Shown in pieces: positions 12,400 to 24,066 of a stretch of DNA of 64,000 bases; the first letter of the stretch is position 1; each line of letters opens with the position of its first letter. Origin of the DNA: Glossina fuscipes (Eukaryota > Arthropoda > Insecta > Diptera > Glossinidae); NCBI RefSeq assembly GCF_014805625.2, contig NW_023998421.1, forward strand, positions 8,179,060 to 8,243,059, in the 5' to 3' direction. Position numbers and translations under genes: made by a program. The notes under the pieces are model-generated. The model saw only the letters and a list, made by a program, of their open reading frames with translations. It had not been told where the DNA came from and ran no database searches.

Positions 12400-12785
12400 A
12401 AAAAGGTACAGTGTACTACTAGCTGCTAAATAATGAAAATGTTACTGTGGATATCTACCGACGTCCACTCATCATTAAATTGAACGATGTTCTGTGTGAC
12501 AAAAAGGTCAGCAATAGTGATTAACAGACGCAAGCTCATCCTCTTGCATGACAACGCTCAGTTGTCAAAGTTGTCAACGATACACTGTTGCAGCTAGCAT
12601 GGGAAGCTCAGCCTTACCAGACGTAGCGCCTTCTAATCACCGCTTGTCCAGATCTACGCAATATCACTTGGGTGGCATGCGGTTTCGAAATCCTGAAGAA
12701 GTGGGAATATGAGTCGATGATTGGACACAGTATCGCTATATCGCCAAAAAGATGGGAAAATGAAGTAGAACACTATTAATTCGTG
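12400..12785 (+). pseudogene. Decayed mariner transposase (C-terminal part)
   Basis: Conceptual pieces, in shifting frames, match the second half of mariner-family transposases in the correct order. RRKLILLHDNAQ (about 12530-12565) corresponds to the HxDNARPH box. APSNHRLSRSTQYHLGG (about 12628-12680) corresponds to the APSDYHLFRSM block holding a catalytic Asp, here Asn. NPEEVG..VDDW follows, and SPKRWENE corresponds to the LPERWEKV box near the C terminus. Stops and frameshifts interrupt it, so it is dead. I cannot place its terminal inverted repeats. Confidence 0.75.
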
Positions 12786-13774
12786 GTTTTTTACCTATTT
12801 CTGTTTTTCACTTATATTATCAGCTTTGAAAATTATTGACTATCGATTTTATTTGTTTCTTAGTCACTTACAAAATGCAATGGTGAATATATCAGAAAAG
12901 GCAACTTTCCCGGCAGACCCACTGACTCCACTAACAAACCTAATAGCGTCTCGTGTTAAGGTTACTACTTAAAACATTTGACATAGGAAGAAACCTTTGT
13001 ATTTGGCATTTTCGACTATTTGCTCCGGTTATTCATCTATACAACTTCTCACAATCTTAACTCGTATCTTCTCCTTCCGGAAATAAATTTAAAAGATGCA
13101 AATCGCGTATTGCTTACAATCCTAACAACCTAAATGCATTCAAAAAAATAGATTAGCTTTACTTAGTAAAAAGAGATTGTCAGTGCATATGCGACAACCC
13201 AATAACTCGAATTTACTGCACTGATAGAGTTCAGTAGAGACCTTGAAAAAACTTCACATTAAACTCATAGCAAAATGTATTTAAAACATGCGAAAGTGTT
13301 GTTGTAATATTATCGCAAACTTTACTTAAAATGAGTAAAAAGCAAAAATAGCAACAAAGCAAGTCACGCTATTTCTATTTATTGCATTAAGCATGCATTT
13401 GTAAGAATAATTTACTTTCGCAAGGGTTTTTATTGGGTATCAGGTCCGTTTAATTTTTACGATCGAACAAGTAATAACAAAGTTCGCCAATTATCGCCAC
13501 ATCGAAATTATTTTTTTTTTTTTCTTCATTTTTAGTATTAGATTTTCTGTTGCAAACCGTAACAAAATTAGCCCCATCAACATCCTGACTATATCGATTC
13601 ACTTTATATTCGCATTAGGCAGACTACTCTCTTCTGTTCCTATCTTCGCTGCGAATTCCAGATATTGTCAATTAAAATATATTTAAAAAGCAAGTGAAAA
13701 GACTATAGTGGTCCATGTCCACCATTAAAGACCCTACAACACTTTGTTTAATACAGATATAACGACTATTCACA
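12786..13774. other. Intergenic sequence
   Basis: AT-rich, no gene or repeat recognised. Confidence 0.4.
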
Positions 13775-14033
13775 ATAAGGCTTTGTATGGGTAACAATGG
13801 AAAAGTGGTCCGATTCGAACCAATTTCAATAGCGTTTATCCTTGGGCCAAGACATGTCGACGCTTCACCGTAATAGCTCTAAAATAACAATCTGTGAGTT
13901 ACACACGAAAGAAGAAGACAGACGGACTGATAAGTTTAGATCGATATAATAAAACATAAGTGTATCGCAAGCCTTTCTGGATGTTGCATACATCTGGACA
14001 AACTTAACGTATCCTTGTATCACAAATGGTACA
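13775..14033 (-). repeat. Dispersed repeat R1, copy f
   Basis: On the minus strand it reads TACGTTAAGTTTGTCCAGATGTATGCAAC, then TCAGTCCGTCTGTC, TTGGCCCAAGGATAAACGCTATTGAAA and CCACTTTTCC...TACCCATAC, the same block order as the plus-strand copies. The distal 3' end is missing or diverged. Confidence 0.65.
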
Positions 14034-15248
14034 AAAATAAAAATGCCACGTAATAGTCGTCAATATATTAGTGAAATATTAATCAATGAGTTATGTATAC
14101 GCCTAGTAAGCTGTTATTGTTTCACAGCACATTCGCATAGAACTTGGGAATCGCAGTTATTTTCCAGTTACTCTTTCAATTAACTCTGTTGCGTCACAGA
14201 TGGAAGAGACGCGCTTTGTAATTTCGCGTACGCTTCTACCAGTAGTATATGAACCTTCAGCTAGGAATGATGACACAGACTGATAACAAATGATTTGTCT
14301 GATCTGTCTATTGACTTCACGTCGTCCAGTCGTTGCCAGCATTTGATTAACTTGTTTCGCCAAAATCAATTTGATATTTTGTCCTTTGCTGTATGTACTT
14401 GCTTTGGCAACACAATTCAAAATTAGTTTTCTTTCTTGTTCTTATTTTAAAAAAATATACGGTTTCTAAACTTCGAACGAAAATCGTTGGCTTTATATCC
14501 ACCATTTCATAATTAGGGTAGCAATCGTAATGTTTGCTGTTGATAGATTAATTTTTACTAATATTTAGTAATATACACATGACTTCAAACTGATGTGCAA
14601 AATAAACGAAAAGTGGTGAAAATATTTTCAAACATGTCACATCTTTCCATGTTTTATTGCGATCATAGTAGACAATTTCTTAGTTAATCTATTAAAAACC
14701 ATACAGGAGAGAATCGAGAAAACCGATCGAATTCAACTCAAAACATTGTTATCTCCAACTTCCTTATGTTCTTCATAATTTTTTGTAATGCCTTTCACTT
14801 TCTCTTTTAATGCAATCACAGTCCAATCGATCACCTGCCATAATCCGTTCAATGTTACATATGAATGTTGAAAACTGTGCTTTAAGATAACTTTAGTAAA
14901 TAATTTAAACAAAATGTTAGAAGCTATGGACTGTAATATTTAGAAATTTTCTCCTCGGCTTTTCTCAGTTTGGGATCTCGCACACTAAGCTACTTAAGAA
15001 TTTACATTCCTTTAGCCGAAGTTTCCCGACTTTCCGACTAGGCTAACGGTCGAGGTGCAGACGAATGAACGCTGTACTATAATCCGCTTAAGAAGATTAA
15101 GATGAGAAAGGCTTCGCATTAGGTAGGCGAAACTACAATTGACATATGCCTTCGATTTTGCATGAGAGAGTAAAAGGTAAATTGTAATTCTTTTCCCTCA
15201 GTGATAATTGCAATTAAATCAATGCAATTATCGGGTTCTTTCATTGAC

Positions 15249-15281
<33 letters not shown>

Positions 15282-16207
15282 ACAATTCCGTGATATAAAG
15301 CTGTTTATAGAATATACGCATTTAATACTCTACAAATATTTGCATCCGAAGCTGTTCATGTTCAAGGTAACTTATCTCATATCGTATGCATTATAATGAT
15401 CAATAACGACAAAATATCAGTATAAAGATGACTGATGTCATGTTTTTAATTGGTTATTTACATATTGCGTTTGATTTATTTCGCATTTTCATACACTACC
15501 GTTTTTTAAATTTAATTTAAAAACCCAGCCTTCATTTAATTATAGCAAACAAAAAAAAAAATATATATATAAAAAAAATAACAAAAAAAATCAGAAAGTC
15601 AAGTTCAAAAGAAATGTAATTCGCCATAATTCATTTATTTATTTCCTTCATAAAATATTTGATTGATGGGCCAAGAGAGCACAATTCAAAAAAATAAATA
15701 AATAAATAAATAAAAAGTGAATGAATAGTTGGTTTATAAAATTAAGTGAAAACATCTGAACTTGCGTCAGAATAAATTAAATAAAGCCTTTAAGTACAGA
15801 TCAGCTCAATAATAGGGAAACGTTACTATCAATAGTACGGCCACAAACATCATTTTCTTCCATAGGCCAAGGGAATCATTTCGATTGAAATTTGCCATGT
15901 TGAGAGGAAAGCTAGTTAAAAAAAAAGAAGCTTAAAAAAGAGACCTAAAATAAAGCTTGCTACTGCCTCCTTATGAATCTTATTAATTTGTCAGTCTCTG
16001 CAGTCTTATCTACAAGTAGAGAAGGGTTATTTACTTTATGTCCCATTAGGACTAGGGTACTTCATAAGCTACATTTGCATGTCAGGTAATCAGATTTATC
16101 CTTCAACGTTAAATAAATTTAAATGAATCGTTCACATAACCTCTCCTAATAGAAATAGTTATGCCGTGAGATCATAAAATTTTTGGCAACAATAGATGAA
16201 AAATATT
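14034..16207. other. Intergenic sequence with an unexplained 87-codon frame
   Basis: A minus-strand frame at 14157-14420 is less AT-driven than its surroundings (Arg, Ser, Thr, Gln rich) but matches no family I know. It could be an exon or a transposon scrap. A run of about 30 A lies at 15250-15280 and an AAAT repeat at 15690-15714. Nothing else is supported. Confidence 0.35.
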
Positions 16208-16585
16208 TTATTCATTCAACTGCTTACTTCTTTCGATAGGAAAATTACCGTAAGCTTCAAATATGTCACAAAAATCGTGAAATTTTTTTAATAAAAAGAA
16301 ACTATGGCCATGATTATCGAAAAGAATGTAATTGCCATGTGTTAAGAGCGTGGCTTGTTTATCTCTAGAAAAAAATTTGAGCGACGCAAAGTGATATTTG
16401 CAAAACATACTGGCAGAACAGGATTGCTTGATGACCTTAGCAGAATCTGTCAACACACGCATAACTCTTAGCCGCCACGCCGTCAACTCCAGCGCATTAG
16501 TACAAAAGATATCAGCAAACTGCTTAGAATGTAAACCGATTATGTCCTCTATATCTTGCAAATTCTCCTCAGGACATTGCTTCAT
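16208..16585 (-). CDS. Unrecognised single-exon ORF, 125 residues
   Basis: Complete frame from ATG (16585) to TAA (16208-16210). Codon use is less AT-skewed than the flanks, and the product has mixed helix-like composition with nine cysteines. The first half looks like an amphipathic helix (around residues 10-55); the second half is rich in Phe, His and Lys. No signal peptide, transmembrane segment or family motif is visible. The polyadenylation word AATAAA on the minus strand (16207-16212) overlaps the stop codon, which would give a very short 3' UTR or may be a chance word in AT-rich DNA. It is divergent from Exportin-6, with about 1.2 kb between the starts. It may be a small lineage-specific gene or a chance frame. 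Confidence 0.4.
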   Translation of the reverse strand: MKQCPEENLQDIEDIIGLHSKQFADIFCTNALELTAWRLRVMRVLTDSAKVIKQSCSASMFCKYHFASLKFFSRDKQATLLTHGNYILFDNHGHSFFLLKKFHDFCDIFEAYGNFPIERSKQLNE

Positions 16586-17763
16586 AGTAAAGTCATAGTT
16601 GGCTTATTATAGCTTGACGAAGGCCTGCTTTCAAAAAAAGATTGCAACTGTCACTTTGCCTCGTTTACATCAACACAGCTTAAAATTTGTTTTTTTTTTT
16701 TGAGTGATAGATAAAAATATATATACATACATATCTTATCTTATTTTAATTGAAATTTAATTCTTTAATAGCTTTATCAGCTAAGCATTCCATTCGAGAT
16801 AACTAACGTTTTAATGGCCTATAAGTTTTTGTTCTTTTCCATCTAAAAACTCTTGCACTTATTATAATACTTTGTAATAAAACAAATTAAATTTTTTAAC
16901 AATTTTACTGCTCAGATTACTACACTTGAGAAATGATGTAATTAACAGTTTCCGTAAAGACAATGACTTGATTGTTGTTCATTTTATGTGAAACCGACAA
17001 ACCTAGCCTGAGAAAGTGCCACTAATTAACATAAATACCTGTAATATTCGTAATCGTTTTCCAACGCACTACTGGAATTACTTCAAAGATTCAAAACATA
17101 AAAAATAATAAAACGCATGTGCTTTAGAAATTACATGCAATTTAAATTGCATTTTAATGGTACCAAGCAACATGTATGGAACGTATGAATGGCAGTTAAA
17201 TAAGAGGAATAGATTTTCTTTAGAATTAACAAAGTTTTCAGTTAAAGTAATGATGGCTTACATGTTGTAAACTTACTCTTACTCTTCCACATTTCATAAA
17301 TTTCATAAATTTAAAATAACACAACAGAATGAATGTTAATCATTAGTTAAAGTCATAATTTTCGTAATTGATATCCATGATGATGATTCATTTTTATTGA
17401 CAACGAAACTCTCGTTTGTCATTATTTTATGTTTCTTTAATAAAATTAAAAATTTAGAAAAGAGCGTATATTTTGTAAGATTTTTATAAAATTTAAAATT
17501 TACTTTATTTCACTAAGGAAATAAAAACCTTGCAAATTGTTTATTAGCTTAACATTTGTTAAGCAAATGCGAAAGTTAAGTGTGCATCGGGCGACCGAAA
17601 ACTTAAAAAGATAACAATTGTTGTCCAACGCAATTTTTTTTTTTAGTGGAGGTTCAAATTGAAAAACAGAAAAGAAAGGAAAAGGGGAAAGAAACGATAT
17701 TAAAATACATAAAAGACAAGTTTTCTGGTAGCTCCCGGTGGTGGTGATAACACTGAAACAGAA
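16586..17763. promoter_or_regulatory. Divergent intergenic region upstream of Exportin-6
   Basis: Holds the 5' flanks of the divergent pair 16208-16585 (minus) and Exportin-6 (plus). No TATA box at a plausible distance from the Exportin-6 start stands out. The ATG at 17764 is preceded by ACAGAA, an acceptable insect start context. Confidence 0.35.
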
Positions 17764-20700
17764 ATGTCTTCCCCGTTTGCGGTGGTTGAGTCGTTGTTAC
17801 ATGAATTCTATACACCGACCACACCTAACGCGCGTAAACGCCAAATAGGGGTTGAGTTGTTAGCATTTAAAAATCAATCGGAATCCTGGAAAACCTGCCT
17901 TAGTGCGGTGAGCAATGCTACGACCTTTGAACAGAATCACTTTTTATGGTTTTTTGCTACGTCTACTTTGGATCACACCATAACGCGCCGTTGGATGCAA
18001 TTGGGCAGCTCAGATAGGGCACTTCTACGTGAAACGTTATGGCACACATATGCTAACTTGGCTTGCGCATCAGCAAAACGCCAGCGCGACACTTACGCTC
18101 AGTTAATAGCTTTATTGGGAAAACGCCAATTTCCCGACGAAGATCCAAACTATTTGGCGCATTGCATAGCTCTTACGAAAACCAATTTTTCATTAGGCAT
18201 TTGCTTACTGCGTACAACGTCTGAGGAGGTAGTTAGCAGTCGTGAAGATGTCAGTACAGATCGTAAGCAATACTTTCATTCCTGTAACTCCATTTTGGAA
18301 CTCTTATCTTGTGTGCAACATTTGGTTTCTTGGATGAATACTGATCTGCTCTCGGAATACTTTTTTATGAGCATTTTGGATTTGTCACAGTGGCGTTCCA
18401 ATCGTCAAGATATTTCTCTGAATGGTCTTTCAGTATTAAATGAACTGCTGTATTTGCAAAAGCCCTTATCATTCTCGAACATTTCAATGTCAGGCGTGAA
18501 CGGCTTATTGGATCAATATCATAGCTCTAATAAACAGCACGACGAAATGTACACAGATAAATTTAGAGAATTGTTACGCTTGTATGCCATTAAATACTGG
18601 CCCAGAATGCTGGGCGATCTCGAGGTTCTAGAAGCATTTCTAAATTCCTTGTACAGCTGGACAATCCACAGAAACGGAGCCTACGATTTTACAGAGAAAT
18701 TAGAAATATGGACGCCTATCATTAAAGGCATAAGTGCGCAAAATAAATTAAATCGCTTTTATGAGATTGTGCAACTGCTGGTGCCTGAAATTATGCGTCG
18801 CACACAATTCGAATATAATAAGACTGAATTGGAGTTGTTAGACAATGAGCTAATGGAAGATAATACCCAAACTGAATGGCAACAGTATATAACGCAGTGC
18901 ATTGAATGCATTGCATTAATTGCTGAACCACGTTCAAGCGAGGTATTCGCTTTAGTGTTTAGCCATTGGGGGCGGCCTTATATGTATTTACGGTCGCTGG
19001 AAAATGATGTCGATTGCGGTAAAACGTTTGACTTTTTACGAAAAATGAAATCGCAAAGCTTTCCGGAAAATTTAAGAGATTTCACGACCATATGCCAAGC
19101 AGTTGTACGGATTATACCGCTACTGGAGAACAATAATTCAGAATTAGGCAATGAAATTAACTACCACCTAAACGAATTCGCTGAAAATTTATGGACTGTC
19201 TTGAAATTTTTAATCAGCAACAAATTAACCGTCTTCGATGTGGATAAATATCAATATTCCAGACTGATTTTGATTATTTGTAAATTTCCCTTCCAAAACA
19301 TCGTAGGCAAGCTCATTTTCAAATTTATTAATTTAGGTTATATTTTATAGATACGCCCAAGTTTTAATGGCCATACGAAGTATTTTGCCTTTATCGAATA
19401 TCTTGAAAGCAGCTCGTGACAATTTTCGAGGCGTTGACCAACATTTCTCAAATCAATAATTTATTGCGAGGCTGCACAATAATCCAAATGGCTGCCAGTC
19501 AGCTATTATTATGTATATCGTCTGTAATACGTCCGAAGAGCCTTTTAGAATTTCCAGCAATTATCAATATTATGCAGTCGGGCCCTCGCCTCTCGCATTT
19601 ATCAAGCCAGGTACAGGCTAGTATATACATTAGTATTGTAAGCTATTTGATATTGCCCTGGAAGAATGTCGATGAACGGGGACAGGATTACGAATACATC
19701 GCTCGATAATGCTGCGCGAATATGTAGATAGCCTAGCTCGAAGTTTTCTACAATTAGATTTAAATACCATTAACAGTGCCATCATAGCAAAATCTAAAAT
19801 ATCATCAATGTCGTTAAATTTGCTAACAACATTCAGTTTGGTTATTGAATATTTCAAAAGTTCTCCAAACACTTTCAACGATTTACTATCCACTGCATTC
19901 AAGCCAATTATTACTAAAGCTTTGATGATTTACAACACTTTCGGCCAAAGTAGTAACATTATAGCGACATCAGTAGCAGATTTCAGTTCAAGCGTATTAC
20001 ATACATTGCAAACTCAGTTAGGAACACAGTTTATCAAAGAGATGATAAACTTATTCATTACAGTAAAAAGTAGGGACCAATTGAGTATAAGTACTGCAGC
20101 GGTTATCGAAAAAATTTTGCAAATGTTTCAATTAATTGCCAAGCATCCCGGCAATGCTTCGTTGACTATGATACCATCCATATTAGATTTCACCTTCGCC
20201 TACATTATTCCCCTTCTGCAGCAAGACGACAATATAAAGTATAGCGGTGATATAACGAGTGCGGTCTACGATCTCTTTGATAGTATTTTAAATTATAAAT
20301 GGCAGTACTTTTATAAATTCTATGTGCAACCGAATGGAATTTCTTCGTTTCAAAATGCTATGAACGGTAGCAATGGTGCCATAACTAGTACTACCGAAAA
20401 TTTACACCCTGAACATTTCATGGCCATAATGAATGCTTACGGTCAGATTTTAATTTCCGGCAATGATCCAAACATTGTTCGCATTGTATTAAATTCATTG
20501 CAAAGTGTGCATGATCGCTGCCGTTTATATCAACGTCCGTTTTTTAAGGATAATTTATTGGCCTCATTTCAAAGGAGAGGGAGCGTTACACTTCGACTTA
20601 TTAGCGAATACCTTGTTTAATTTGTCTCAGGTCGATAATATAAAAATGCCGGAAAGTGTTGCCCAAGCTGGCTTACCGATCAACATGAAATTGATTGATG

Positions 20701-20792
20701 AAATTTGCCTAACAAAGGACATTCCAACATTTTCACAGAAATTAACTCAGCTAATACAGGACGCGGATTGTGTACATTTAACGCAGAACTAA
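17764..20792 (+). CDS. ebo: Exportin-6 (karyopherin-beta family; Drosophila ebo orthologue), reading frame broken
   Basis: Exportin-6 carries actin-profilin out of the nucleus together with RanGTP; Drosophila ebo is its orthologue. The N terminus (about residues 20-100, NARKRQIGVELLAF...SWKTC) is the importin-beta N-terminal repeat. TTSEEVVSSREDVSTDRKQ (151-169) is a hallmark of the family, matching the vertebrate TTSEEL..PREDLS block. Further blocks follow in order: SYLILPWKNVDERGQ, YKWQYFYKF, HFMAIMNAYGQ and, at the C terminus, DIPTFSQKLTQLIQDA. The total is about 1,000 residues, close to the family size. The pieces lie in different frames: 17764 to about 19279-19302; about 19337-19415; about 19416-19706; 19709 to about 20570; about 20570-20792. 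Only the first junction could include an intron (GTAAAT at 19280, AG at 19335-19336 or 19349-19350), and even that does not keep phase. The other three look like one-base insertions or deletions inside otherwise open sequence. Assembly errors or a recent pseudogene are both possible. Confidence 0.9.
19279..19351 (+). other. ebo: Unresolved junction in Exportin-6 (intron and/or frameshift)
   Basis: Upstream coding ends near YQYSRLILI; downstream coding resumes as YAQVLMAIRSILPLSN at about 19352. A GTAAAT donor (19280) and acceptors ending at 19336 and 19350 would give introns of 57 or 71 bp, but neither pairing joins the two frames. The phase-correct pairing (donor 19303, acceptor ending 19336) would leave an intron of only 34 bp, which is too short for a fly. 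Confidence 0.6.
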
Positions 20793-21296
20793 AACATAGT
20801 TTATACGAAAAGAAAGAAAAACAAGACGAAATTATTACGCAAAAATGAAAATTTATATTACATTCATCTACATACATACTAAATGTTGCTATTATCCTGC
20901 AGCAACAACAACAATAGATTATAATTCACGATTTCCTTTTATCAAAATCTTCTTCAGGCGATACTTGTTTTGGTCATATTTCCGCTTATCAATTTGGTTT
21001 GGCTTTCTCTTCACATCCTGATCGCCAGAATAGTCATAAAAAGTTTTAAGTGTAATTTATATAATGATTTTCATAACAAAAGAATTTCTTTCGCCGTATT
21101 TCAAAATTTGTGACGTAATTGTGTTTTTTAAATTAAACGTTTTCATTTATATTATTTTGCTTTAAATTTAATTTTTAATTTAAAAGTCTATGAAAATTTG
21201 TTTGTTTTTTTTTTTTTTGTTTTATATATATTTTTTGTTTAACATATCAAAATGTCCGTTTTTAACCTTTCATTTTTGTTTCTTAAATACAATAAA
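20793..21296 (+). other. ebo: Exportin-6 3' UTR with polyadenylation signal
   Basis: From the TAA at 20790-20792 the sequence is AT-rich with poly(T) runs. The first good AATAAA is at 21291-21296. End position inferred from that signal only. Confidence 0.45.
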
Positions 21297-21603
21297 TTAT
21301 GCCACTGTAACATTAACTTGGATATTAAATATTGATATAAATTTATTTCTCTCTATTTAAGATTCTGTTTAATACTTAAAGACATATATGATCTTCAAAT
21401 GGTTTATAAATGGATTTTGGAAAAGTTTTCTTTCATTTCAATTAATATTTTTGTGGAATTTATTCATTGATCATTGAAAGTGAAATTTTACATATTGTTT
21501 CACTTCTTAAGAATGAGCTCGAACTAAATGTTTTCTCTTTTTAGGAATACTAAGCAGTACACGTTTTTCTTTCTTTATATATCTTTCTGATATTTTATTT
21601 TTA

Positions 21604-21966
21604 TACCCTACACAACTGGTCGTATAAGTGTACGTTAAGCTTGTGCAGACGTATGCAATACGCGAAAGGACTTGATATAGATCCACCCTTTTTGTATACG
21701 AATCGATTCAGAATCATTTTCTGAGTCGGAACTTGTCTGCCTGTTTGGCCGTCTGTCCGTATCGTCTTCTTTTGGTCAACCTACAGGTCACAATTTCTGA
21801 TGTAAATTGTTGAAGTTTGGTATACCGACGGGTTTTTGCCCAAGGACGCAACCTATTGAAAATGCTTCCAATCGAATCACTCTTGCGACTGCTACCCATA
21901 TAACAGCTTATTTTGGAAAGTCGTTCTATGCACCAATACATGATTGTATAGAGTAATTAATGGGGG
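21604..21966 (+). repeat. Dispersed repeat R1, copy c
   Basis: One of the longest copies. It begins TACCCTACACAACTGGTCG (21604-21622). It then has GTTAAGCTTGTGCAGACG, GATCCACCCTTTTTGTATACG, ATTCAGAATCATTTTCTGAGTCG, CTGTCCGTATCG, CCTACAGGTCACAATTT, AAGTTTGGTATACCGACGGG, GCCCAAGGACGCAACC, TATTGAAAATG and CCCATATAACAGC. It ends around GATTGTATAGAGTAATTAATGG (21944-21965), the decayed counterpart of GGTGTAGGGTATTTAATGG. Confidence 0.75.
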
Positions 21967-22084
21967 GTCGTGACCCATTACGGTGTTCTTACTTGTCTAT
22001 TGATGATCAATTTTCAAAGATCGAATCAGCACAATCTATAAATACTTTTTCAAGTAATTGGTGGAATAATGCGTTAGTAATCCT

Positions 22085-22225
22085 CCTCGGGGACCGAGTT
22101 GGCAACGGATCTCGACTAATACCTCACCGGTCATAGGTTCAAATCTGAAGTGTTTAATAAAACCGGAAGCCTTAGATGCTAAGTTTTTGGTTTTAAAATG
22201 TAGTTTTCTGATCAAATTAATTATA
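22085..22225 (+). mobile_element. tRNA-derived SINE, family A, copy 2
   Basis: Diverged full-length copy. The A box region is GGACCGAGTTGG (22091-22102) and the B box GGTTCAAATCT (22136-22146). The body carries GAAGCCTTAGATGCTAAG; the 3' end is TCTGATCAAATTAATTAT. Confidence 0.65.
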
Positions 22226-24066
22226 TACCACGAGCTATGGTGATTTCTTTCGAGTCAATAAGAGACTTCACATAATATAATTAAAGACATAAAGAAAATT
22301 ACGATAAACAATTATTTTAAAGAGTTTGCAAGAGAGTGTTACACAAGTACTCGCTCGCTTTTAATCGATATTAGCTGATAAGCGATCTTTTCTTTTTTAA
22401 CTTTGGATTGAGAAACATGCGAACCCTATTAAATCTGTTTTAGCACATCGTCAAGCTAAAATTAAATATAAGAGTAAAATGCCATGAGAAATAATTATCA
22501 GTTCCGTGCAGTAGTGGGTATGCAAATACACCAAAGGTGTAAATAAAAAGAGATTGTTTAAAAATAAAAACACTGTCTGTTTTGAAACTACCGGTGGCTT
22601 TGTTAAAACGTAAAAATAAGTATAAAATATTTATAAAAAAATTGCGAAAAAAATTAACGTTTATACAAAGCAAAATGACAGTTCTACTCTGGCAGCAATG
22701 GCTGACTGTGTCATATTCCGATATTTTGTTTCATTGAAAGCATTTTTTTTTTTCAAATTAATTATAGAGGTAATGGTAAGCAAAAGTAATAAGCTAAGGA
22801 TAAAAACGGTTAAGTGAGAATAACAGACATGCAAAGCGGTCCATTCCCGTTTACTTCTATTGAGGTTATTTTCACTGCATTTTGTTTTGGACTTACAACT
22901 CCTCGAACTGTTCGCTCCTATTATGTGCCCTTTGTTAGCGTAACGTATAAAAATTTTGCTTAGTACCACAACTACTTGGCATAAGCATGATACCCACTTT
23001 GTCGTGTGTGCAATCAAAAGCTTCAACATTTCCGCATTATAACAGAGAATTTTCGAGCAAGGATGAACTTCCCTTAGTGTTTTAGAAGGAAATAAAAAGA
23101 ATGAAGCGCTGAAATAGTTTATAAAATCGCACCACAACCTCAAAGTTACCTAAACGTAGAAGTAATCACTTCATTCGCTCCACTTCTTAACCCTATACTA
23201 TCAAATCCTACGCTATTAGTATAATGCTTTGGTACCCTAACCTTAGGTTAACAAACCTAATTAGTCCGGTAATGTGAAGTTCGGTTCCCTTTCTTAGCGC
23301 CGATGATGAAATATTTTGAAAATTCACTTAAGATTCAGCTCTTCAGCTCGGTTTACCACATATAACCCGTTACTTCCCTCTCTCCCTCACGGCACTTAAA
23401 TTTGACCCCTACATTTGCAATACGTTAGATTAACGTTACTTGTATTTACATATATCAAAGCAAAGTGTTCTCAGCTGAAGAAATAATAAAAATAATAAAA
23501 AAAAGTTGGAGCATAGGTAAAAACCTCATTAAGCAGAAAAAATTAAAAAAAAAAAAATGAACATTGCAGACGACGAGCGTCTAAAACATGGGCGACACAT
23601 AAGTGCAAGTATTTAGCATGAGATAGATGCTAGACGATTAAGACAATGTGAGAGCTTACTTTTGTTTTGGTTTTTTTTGTTTTTTTTTTTTTTGTCATAA
23701 TATGAAGATAATGTTTCAACCGAAATTTAAAAGGCAAAACAGTATAAGTAGTTTCTATGAAGAAACAATTTTTAAGTTTGTAACTTAATATCACGTAATA
23801 AAAATAAAACCTTTCTCTCTTAAACTGTGATTCAAGCCTTTTCGCATGAAGATTAAATTTTTGTTTAATTCCGCCTTTTTGTTTATGCATTTATTTATTT
23901 ATTTACTTTGGTTTGTTTCTCTTTTTGGTAGCGTAATACTTTCAAGTTTTTGATATTTCGATTTATGCTATTATTCCTTTCGATCATAATGACGTGCTCA
24001 AATGTCGGGCAATGTTTTAGCTTTGCTTTAATCTAAATTTAGTTCCAAAACAGATTTAAACCGAAG
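22226..24066. other. Intergenic region upstream of the P450
   Basis: A minus-strand frame of 160 codons (22661-23143) contains one hydrophobic stretch (HLTVFILSLLLLLTITSII) and nine cysteines but no family motif. It may be chance. A TTTTGTTTTT-rich run lies at 23663-23693. No other feature is seen. Confidence 0.35.

Noticed and set aside
19303..19336. 34-bp intron that would restore frame in Exportin-6
   Set aside because: Shorter than the minimum intron size of flies; listed as an unresolved junction instead.
22661..23143. 160-codon minus-strand ORF with a hydrophobic stretch
   Set aside because: No family motif or signal peptide at the start, and it lies in non-conserved-looking AT-rich DNA; mentioned only as a possibility.
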